From: Erginobacter sp964587835
GTDB lineage: Bacteria > Auribacterota > Erginobacteria > Erginobacterales > Erginobacteraceae
Reading direction: 5' to 3'
DNA: 64,000 bases
NCBI GenBank assembly: GCA_964587835.1
Contig: CAZPMN010000002.1
Location: forward strand, 97,201-161,200
Below the pieces are notes generated by a model that worked only from the letters and a program-made list of their open reading frames with translations, was not told the DNA's origin and ran no database searches. This document shows positions 59,191 to 64,000 of the stretch, piece by piece (position 1 is the first letter of the stretch; each line of letters opens with the position of its first letter). A program made the translations under genes and the position numbers.

Positions 59191-59450
59191 GAACCGCAAA
59201 GACGCAAAGAACGCAAAGGCCGGGAATGCCGGGATGGGAATTCGGGGGAGCGAGCATTGCTCGCTTCCCCACGGAGAGGATCCGGCGGCGGAAAACGTGT
59301 TTTCCGAGCCGGATCCTCTCCGCGGGGGCTCGGGATCTTCGATCCCGGCCCCCCGGATTTCCATCCCGGCATTCTCCCCGTTCTCCCCGTTCTCTGTGAC
59401 CTCTGTGTCCTCTGTGGTAAAATACCCCTTCGCATTCTCTGCGGTGAATT
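59191..59450. repeat. Composite intergenic repeat region between argH and lysA
   Basis: The left edge is ACCGCAAAGACGCAAAGAAC; the right edge has CTCTGTGACCTCTGTGTCC and TTCGCATTCTCTGCGGTGAA, the last being a near-complement of the left edge. Inside lies the cloverleaf at 59224-59374. The 342-nt gap shows no gene. Confidence 0.75.
59224..59374. repeat. Cloverleaf-like inverted-repeat element with three hairpins
   Basis: Outer arms GAATGCCGGGATGG... (59224-59247) and ...CCATCCCGGCATTC (59351-59374) pair at 22 of 24 positions. Inside are three hairpins: 59245-59270 (GCGAG/CTCGC core), 59273-59321 (14-bp GGAGAGGATCCGGC with an inner GGAAAAC/GTTTTCC), and 59325-59352 (CGGGATC/GATCCCG). The first and third share a few bases with the outer stem. 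Confidence 0.8.
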
Positions 59451-59453
59451 AAC

Positions 59454-60833
59454 TTACAGATCGAGTTTCTTCTTCCACTTCGCCAGGTTCCGCCTGACTC
59501 GAGCCGGGTGGGTGGACCCGATCGTCCTCTTGGCCCGGACCGAGCCGGCGGGGGAGAGCAGTTTCAGGGCTCCGGTCCCGAATTTGGGAGAAAAGATCTT
59601 CAGTTCCTCCAGGGTCAGGGACTCCGGGGATTTTCCTTTCTCCAGAACCCATACCGCCAGCTTACCCACCGCCTGGTGGGCCTGGCGGAAGGGCATCCCC
59701 TGCTCCACCAGGTGTTCGGCAAGGTCAGGGGCGCAGGCAAAACCCCGCTCCAGGGCCCCGGCCAGGGCCTCCCGGTTGAATCTCAGGGTCGCGATCAACC
59801 CCGTCATCACCGCCAGGGAATCCTTCACGGTATCAATGGAATCGAAGAGCGGCTCCTTGTCCTCCTGGAGGTCTCGGTTGTAGGCCAGGGGCAGTCCGTG
59901 CAGTGCGGTCAAAATAGACTGGAGGTTGCCGTAAAGCCGGCCGGCCTTCCCCCTGACCAGTTCAGCCGGATCGGGGTTCTTCTTCTGGGGGAGGAAGCTG
60001 GAACCGGTGCAGAAGGCTTCGTCCAGCTCGATGAACCGGAACTCGGCCGTCGACCAGAGGACCAGTTCGCCGGCCAGGCGGGAGAGATGCATCCCGCAGA
60101 CGGCGAGCGCGGCCAGGATCTCGGCGACGAAGTCCCGGTCGGCCACCGTGTCGATACTGTTGGGGGCCACGCTCTTGAAACCGAGGAGTCGAGCCATCAG
60201 TTTCTGGTCCAGGTTGAGGTCCGAGCCGGCCAGGGCGGCGGAACCGGCGGGGAGAAAGTCCAGCCGACGGGCAGCGTCATCCAGCCGCCCCCGATCGCGC
60301 TGGAGCATCTCGACGTAAGCCAGCAAATGGTGGGCGGTCAGCACCGGCTGGGCCGGCTGCAGGTGGGTGTACCCGGGGATGATCAGGTCTGAATATTCCT
60401 CTCCCTTGATCACCAACGCCCCCTGCAGGCCGCCGATCAGGCGGGAAATCTCCGCGATCTCCTCCTTGAGGTAGATCCGGGTATCGAGGACGACCAGGTC
60501 GTTGCGGGAACGGCCGGCGTGGAGCTTGGCGGCCAGCTCCGGCTCTTGCCGGGCCAGCCGGCCGAGAATCAGACTGTGGATATCCTCGTAACCGGCGCTG
60601 AAATCAACCTTTCCCTCCTCGATCTCGGCCTCGATCTTCTTCAGAACGGAGATAATCCGGTCCCGCTGGCGGGCGGAGAGATACCCACCCTCCTGGAGAA
60701 CCCGGGCGTGGGCGATCCCGGCGCGGATATCGGCCCGGTAGAGCCGGTGATCGAACGGGAGCGAGGTCCCGAAATGGAACATCATCATGTCGGATTCTTT
60801 CCGGAACCGGCCTCCCCAGAGTTTTTTTGCCAT
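59454..60833 (-). CDS. argH: Argininosuccinate lyase
   Basis: ArgH splits argininosuccinate to arginine and fumarate. The 459-residue protein has KKLWGGRFRKESD, HAGRSRNDLVVLDTRIYLK, GYTHLQPAQPVLTAHHLLAY and the superfamily signature GSSFLPQKKNPDPAE. The ATG at 60833 has GGGAGG upstream; the open frame to 60935 is intergenic. It follows argG by 105 nt. Confidence 0.96.
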   Translation of the reverse strand: MAKKLWGGRFRKESDMMMFHFGTSLPFDHRLYRADIRAGIAHARVLQEGGYLSARQRDRIISVLKKIEAEIEEGKVDFSAGYEDIHSLILGRLARQEPELAAKLHAGRSRNDLVVLDTRIYLKEEIAEISRLIGGLQGALVIKGEEYSDLIIPGYTHLQPAQPVLTAHHLLAYVEMLQRDRGRLDDAARRLDFLPAGSAALAGSDLNLDQKLMARLLGFKSVAPNSIDTVADRDFVAEILAALAVCGMHLSRLAGELVLWSTAEFRFIELDEAFCTGSSFLPQKKNPDPAELVRGKAGRLYGNLQSILTALHGLPLAYNRDLQEDKEPLFDSIDTVKDSLAVMTGLIATLRFNREALAGALERGFACAPDLAEHLVEQGMPFRQAHQAVGKLAVWVLEKGKSPESLTLEELKIFSPKFGTGALKLLSPAGSVRAKRTIGSTHPARVRRNLAKWKKKLDL

Positions 60834-60910
60834 TGGAATTCCTCCCGTGAAAAATAGCAATCGGTCCTCGGAAACCGGTGAAACCGGACCGGTCCGCTTC
60901 GGATTGCCGG

Positions 60911-60942
60911 TCACCGACAACTGATTACCGCTCACTGATTAC
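60911..60942. repeat. ACTGATTACCGCTCACTGATTAC repeat
   Basis: Same family as 51783-51823. Its end overlaps the argG stop codon region. Confidence 0.7.
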
Positions 60943-62132
60943 TTTCTTTTCAGCCGAGTGCGGATCTTCAGTCTCAGCGCGTTGAGCCGGATGAAACCGG
61001 TGGCGTCGCTCTGTTGATAGACGTTGTCTTCTTCAAAGGTCACGATCTCCGGGTCGTAAAGGGAGCGGGGAGACTTGCGGCCGGTGACCCGGCAGTTGCC
61101 CTTGTAAAGTTCCAGACGGACGGTGCCGATGACATCTTGCTGGGTTTCGCTGACGGTCTTCCGGAGCAGATCCATCTCGGGGGCGAACCAGAAACCGTTG
61201 TAGACCAGCTCGGAATACTTGGTGATCAGAGAGTCCTTGAAATGAAAGACTTCGCGGTCCAGGGTGATCGTCTCCAGCGCCCGGTGGGCGATGTGAAGGA
61301 TGGTTCCCCCCGGGGTCTCGTAAACGCCGCGACTCTTCATCCCCACGTAGCGGTTCTCGACGATATCGACCCGCCCGATCCCGTTCTCTCCCCCCAGCTG
61401 GTTGAGCCGCTCGAGGAGAGCAGCGGGCGCGAGTTTTTCCCCGTCAACCGCAACTGGGATCCCCCGCTCGAAATCGATCTTCAGCGTGGTCGCCCGATCG
61501 GGCGCGGCCTGGGGGGAGACGCTCAAGACGAACATCTCCTCCGGGGGCGGATTCCAGGGATCTTCGAGGATCCCCCCCTCAAAGCTGATATGGAGAAGGT
61601 TGCGGTCGCTGCTGTAGGGTTTCTCCTTGGTCACCGGGATCTCGATCCCGTGCTCTCTGGCATAGGCCATCAGGTCGCTGCGGGACTTGAAGTTCCACTC
61701 CCGCCAGGGGGCGATGATCTTGATCGAGGGCTCAAGGGCCAGGCAGGAGATCTCGAACCTGACCTGGTCATTGCCCTTCCCGGTGGCCCCGTGGGAGACG
61801 TACTCGGCGCCTTCCTTCCGGGCGATCTCGATCATCTTCTGGGCGATCAGGGGGCGGGCCAGGGAGGTGCCGAGGAGATAGGTGCCCTCGTAGACCGCGT
61901 TAGCCTGGACCGCGGGAAAGACGAAGTCGCGCACGAACTCCTCCCGAACATCCTCCACATAAACTTTCGCCGCTCCGGTCTTCCGGGCCTTCTCGGCCGC
62001 CGCTTCCACTTCCTCCGCCTGACCGACGTCGACGATCAGGGCCACCACTTCCAGGCCCTTCTCCTCTTGAAGCCATTTCAGGATGATTGAGGTATCCAAA
62101 CCGCCGGAATACGCCAGAACCACCTTGCTCAT
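60939..62132 (-). CDS. argG: Argininosuccinate synthase
   Basis: ArgG joins citrulline and aspartate with ATP. The 397-residue protein has the PP-loop VVLAYSGGLDTSIILKWL, YLLGTSLARPLIAQKMIEIA, SHGATGKGNDQVRFE, and SDRNLLHISFEGGILEDP. Length is normal. AGGAG lies before the ATG. It is followed by argH, and preceded by a repeat-filled region with the scaffold gap and argD. Confidence 0.97.
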   Translation of the reverse strand: MSKVVLAYSGGLDTSIILKWLQEEKGLEVVALIVDVGQAEEVEAAAEKARKTGAAKVYVEDVREEFVRDFVFPAVQANAVYEGTYLLGTSLARPLIAQKMIEIARKEGAEYVSHGATGKGNDQVRFEISCLALEPSIKIIAPWREWNFKSRSDLMAYAREHGIEIPVTKEKPYSSDRNLLHISFEGGILEDPWNPPPEEMFVLSVSPQAAPDRATTLKIDFERGIPVAVDGEKLAPAALLERLNQLGGENGIGRVDIVENRYVGMKSRGVYETPGGTILHIAHRALETITLDREVFHFKDSLITKYSELVYNGFWFAPEMDLLRKTVSETQQDVIGTVRLELYKGNCRVTGRKSPRSLYDPEIVTFEEDNVYQQSDATGFIRLNALRLKIRTRLKRK

Positions 62133-62204
62133 AATCCTTCTCCTGATTTACTTAGTTGAATCAACCCCGATCGGGGCCGGGATTTCCACTGTAACATCTC
62201 AGAA

Positions 62205-62320
62205 ATAACTCCAGTCACTGCGAGGAGCCAATAAATTTTCCTGTCATTGCGGGGAGCGCACCAGTACCCCAGTCATTGCGAGGAGGCCCGAACACTTTCG
62301 GGCCGACGAAGCAATCTCAC
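62205..62320. repeat. GTCATTGCGAGGAG repeat cluster, left of the gap
   Basis: A complete 48-49-nt unit at 62272-62320 (GTCATTGCGAGGAG, hairpin GGCCCGAA-CACT-TTCGGGCC, GACGAAGCAATCTCA) plus partial units at 62213 (GTCACTGCGAGGAGCC) and 62243 (GTCATTGCGGGGAGCG). Confidence 0.85.
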
Positions 62321-62326
62321 CCCCCG

Positions 62327-62426
62327 NNNNNNNNNNNNNNNNNNNNNNNNNNNNNNNNNNNNNNNNNNNNNNNNNNNNNNNNNNNNNNNNNNNNNNNNNN
62401 NNNNNNNNNNNNNNNNNNNNNNNNNN
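62327..62426. other. Scaffold gap of 100 N
   Basis: Exactly 100 unresolved bases, a placeholder length. Near-identical repeat units flank both sides, which explains the assembly break. The true length and any gene within are unknown. Confidence 0.99.
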
Positions 62427-62432
62427 GCCCCC

Positions 62433-62562
62433 GTCATTGCGAGGAGGCCCGAACACTTTCGGGCCGACGAAGCAATCTCACTGCTCACTGCTTACTGCTC
62501 ACCGCTTACTGTTTACTATTCCCCATTCCCCACTCCCCACCGCTCACTGCTTACTGTTCACC
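62433..62562. repeat. GTCATTGCGAGGAG unit followed by GCTCACTGCTTACTG repeats, right of the gap
   Basis: A complete unit at 62433-62480, identical over its 48 bases to the left copy, then CACTGCTCACTGCTTACTG-type units (62478-62518 and 62540-62562). With the gap this accounts for the 455 nt between argG and argD. Confidence 0.85.
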
Positions 62563-62587
62563 ACCCTCCTTGGGATCTTTTGAGATC

Positions 62588-63778
62588 TTACTTGTTCTCC
62601 TCAGCCAGGGCCTCCCGGATGATCTCCAGCGCGCGGTCGATCTCCTCCCGGGTGATGTTGCAGGCGGGCATCACCCGCAGGACGTTGCCGGCGGTGCAGT
62701 TGATGATCAGGCCGGCCTCCAGGCAGCGGTCGACGATCGCCTTGCCTTCGCGGTCCAGCTCCATCCCCAGCATCAGTCCCCGCCCCCGAACCTCCCTGAT
62801 CAGGGGGAAGTCGGACTGCAACTCCTTTAGCTGTTTTTGGAGATAATCTCCCATCCGGCGAACGTTCTCGATGATCCCCTCCTCCTCCATCGCCGCGAAG
62901 ACCGCCAGGGCGGCGGCGCAGACCACCGGGCTGCCGCCGAAGGTGGAGGCGTGAGTCCCGGGCGCGAGGACACCGGTGAACTCTTCCCCGACCACCAGGG
63001 CCCCGATCGGAAGCCCTCCGCCCAGGGCTTTGGCCAGGGTCATCAGGTCGGGAACGACACCATAACCCTGGAAGGCGAAGTAATCGCCGGTCCGTCCCAT
63101 TCCGGTCTGAACCTCGTCGACGATCATCAGCAGCCCGTTGGCATCGCAGAGCTCCCGTACCGCTCGAACATACTCCACGGAAGCCGGGCGGACCCCGCCC
63201 TCGCCCTGGACCAGCTCGAGCATCACGGCCACGGTCTGGTCGGAAACGGCTGTCTTGAGGGCCGCGAGGTCGTCGAAGGGGAGATAGCGGAAGCCGGGGG
63301 GAAGCGGGCCGAAGCCGGAATGATACTTTGCCTGACCGGTGGCGGTGACCGTGGTCAGGGTCCGGCCGTGGAAGGATGATTTCATCGTCAGGATCTCGAA
63401 ACGGCCCTTCGGTTCGCCGTAGCGGCGGGCAAGCTTGATCGCCCCCTCGTTGGCCTCGGCCCCCGAGTTGCCGAAGAAAACCCGGCCGGGAAAGGATTTT
63501 TCAATGATGATCCGGGCCAGCGGGCCGGCCAGGTCGTTGTAGAAGTTGTTCGGCATATGGAGTAACTTCCCCGCCTGCTCACGGACGGCCTCCGTCACCC
63601 GGGGATGACAGTGCCCAAGGCTGGAGACACCCCAACCGGGAAAGAAATCCAGATACTTCCTGCCTTCCGGGTTCCAAATCCAGGACCCCTCGCCCCGAAC
63701 CGCCACCACCGGGTTGCGGGTGTAGGTCTGGAGAACAAACCGGTCGTGCTCTTCGATTATCCCTTCCGTCTTATTCAT
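62588..63778 (-). CDS. argD: Acetylornithine aminotransferase
   Basis: ArgD transaminates N-acetylglutamate semialdehyde in arginine synthesis and can also act on succinyl-DAP semialdehyde. The 396-residue class III aminotransferase has YLDFFPGWGVSSLGHCHP, FFGNSGAEANEGAIKLARRY, SFHGRTLTTVTATGQ, LMIVDEVQTGMGRTG and the PLP lysine in LMTLAKALGGGLPIGA. The ATG at 63778 is chosen, with AGGAA upstream; the frame is open to 63826 through intergenic sequence. Confidence 0.95.
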   Translation of the reverse strand: MNKTEGIIEEHDRFVLQTYTRNPVVAVRGEGSWIWNPEGRKYLDFFPGWGVSSLGHCHPRVTEAVREQAGKLLHMPNNFYNDLAGPLARIIIEKSFPGRVFFGNSGAEANEGAIKLARRYGEPKGRFEILTMKSSFHGRTLTTVTATGQAKYHSGFGPLPPGFRYLPFDDLAALKTAVSDQTVAVMLELVQGEGGVRPASVEYVRAVRELCDANGLLMIVDEVQTGMGRTGDYFAFQGYGVVPDLMTLAKALGGGLPIGALVVGEEFTGVLAPGTHASTFGGSPVVCAAALAVFAAMEEEGIIENVRRMGDYLQKQLKELQSDFPLIREVRGRGLMLGMELDREGKAIVDRCLEAGLIINCTAGNVLRVMPACNITREEIDRALEIIREALAEENK

Positions 63779-63830
63779 AACCTGATTATTCCTTTCTTCA
63801 GTCCTTGGCCTTGCCGCGCAGGGCAAATTT

Positions 63831-63903
63831 CAAGCAAAGCGATCCTACAATTACTGCAAGGAATGCCGCAGGCATTCCGATCCCGCAAGCCCGAAGGGCG
63901 ATA
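63831..63903. repeat. Third copy of the double-hairpin repeat
   Basis: CAAGCAAAGCGATCCTACAA, AATGCCGCAGGCATT and AAGCCCGAAGGGCGAT, as at 56805-56938, upstream of argD. The remaining sequence to the window end shows no gene. Confidence 0.85.
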
Positions 63904-63921
63904 CCGCAATTGTCTTCTTTT

Positions 63922-63948
63922 CACCGCTTACCGCTTACCGCTTACCAG
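63922..63948. repeat. CCGCTTACCGCTTACCGCTTAC repeat
   Basis: Three 7-nt CGCTTAC units, the same family as 54852 and 62478. Confidence 0.75.
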
Positions 63949-64000
63949 CCAGGTGACAGAGCCTTTTGGTCACTTTTTGTGAATGAACGTGACAACGAGG

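Noticed and set aside
59224..59374. A tRNA-like reading of the cloverleaf element
   Set aside because: It has no GTTC T-loop, no CCA-type acceptor and arms far longer than a tRNA; only the shape is similar.
62205..62562. A CRISPR array around the scaffold gap
   Set aside because: The repeats are an interspersed GTCATTGCGAGGAG family with an internal hairpin, partial copies and no regular spacers, and no cas gene is near.

Overview
The window reads as a chromosomal scaffold from an uncultured, GC-rich (roughly 60% or more), diderm bacterium with lipopolysaccharide. Evidence for two membranes is direct: Kdo, heptose, lipid A and LPS-export genes, an outer-membrane porin and a lipoprotein. Lysine is made through LL-diaminopimelate aminotransferase (DapL), an HPr kinase/PTS pair is present without sugar EII genes, and intergenic spaces are packed with short dispersed repeats. 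This gene order and repeat style fits PVC-adjacent candidate phyla (Omnitrophota/Auribacterota-like), but that placement is inference and would need marker-gene phylogeny. A 100-N scaffold gap at 62327-62426 shows this is a draft assembly.

Layout. 1-1.7 kb: a contig-edge methyltransferase fused to a DUF3089 hydrolase, and a PNPOx-like flavin protein, both lower in GC than what follows. 1.8-6.8 kb (minus strand): metK, ptsI, ptsH, hprK, hpf. 6.8-26.3 kb (minus strand): an almost continuous envelope block with lptB-lptA-lptC, kdsC-kdsD-kdsA-kdsB, gmhB-hldA-hldD, an O-antigen ligase-like protein, several glycosyltransferases, a deacetylase, an LPS-core-kinase-like protein, two GT9 heptosyltransferases, a DUF6941 protein and an LpxL-like acyltransferase. 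26.4-30.1 kb (plus strand): three consecutive SPFH genes, the first fused to a cation-diffusion-facilitator membrane domain. 30.1-32.5 kb: lpxK-waaA. 32.6-50.1 kb: a mixed region with an SGNH hydrolase, lemA, an M48 protease, a porin, a VWA protein, an FMN-binding protein, typA behind a probable attenuator, a GH18 protein carrying a broken carboxypeptidase segment next to the intact D,D-carboxypeptidase, a sulfatase-fold enzyme, an EEP lipoprotein, and a Cache protein coupled to an NCS2 permease. 50.2-64 kb (minus strand): biosynthesis, argD-argG-argH-lysA-dapF-dapA-dapB-(85-aa protein)-dapL, then folK-panB-panC.

How it works together. The left half supplies nearly a full inner-core LPS route: arabinose-5-phosphate to Kdo (kdsD, kdsA, kdsC, kdsB), heptose (hldA, gmhB, hldD), assembly on lipid A (lpxK, waaA, lpxL-like, heptosyltransferases, core kinase) and bridge export (lptA/B/C). 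The heptose cytidylyl/adenylyltransferase step is not in the window. The right half feeds peptidoglycan and protein synthesis with meso-DAP, lysine and arginine, plus pantothenate and a folate enzyme.

The most unusual items are the CDF-HflK fusion within a triple SPFH operon, the methyltransferase-DUF3089 chimera, the GH18 gene that captured a deleted copy of its neighbour's carboxypeptidase domain, a three-hairpin cloverleaf intergenic element near 59.3 kb, a terminator-bearing leader before typA, and at least six families of dispersed intergenic repeats. No tRNA, rRNA, CRISPR array, transposase or phage gene was seen.
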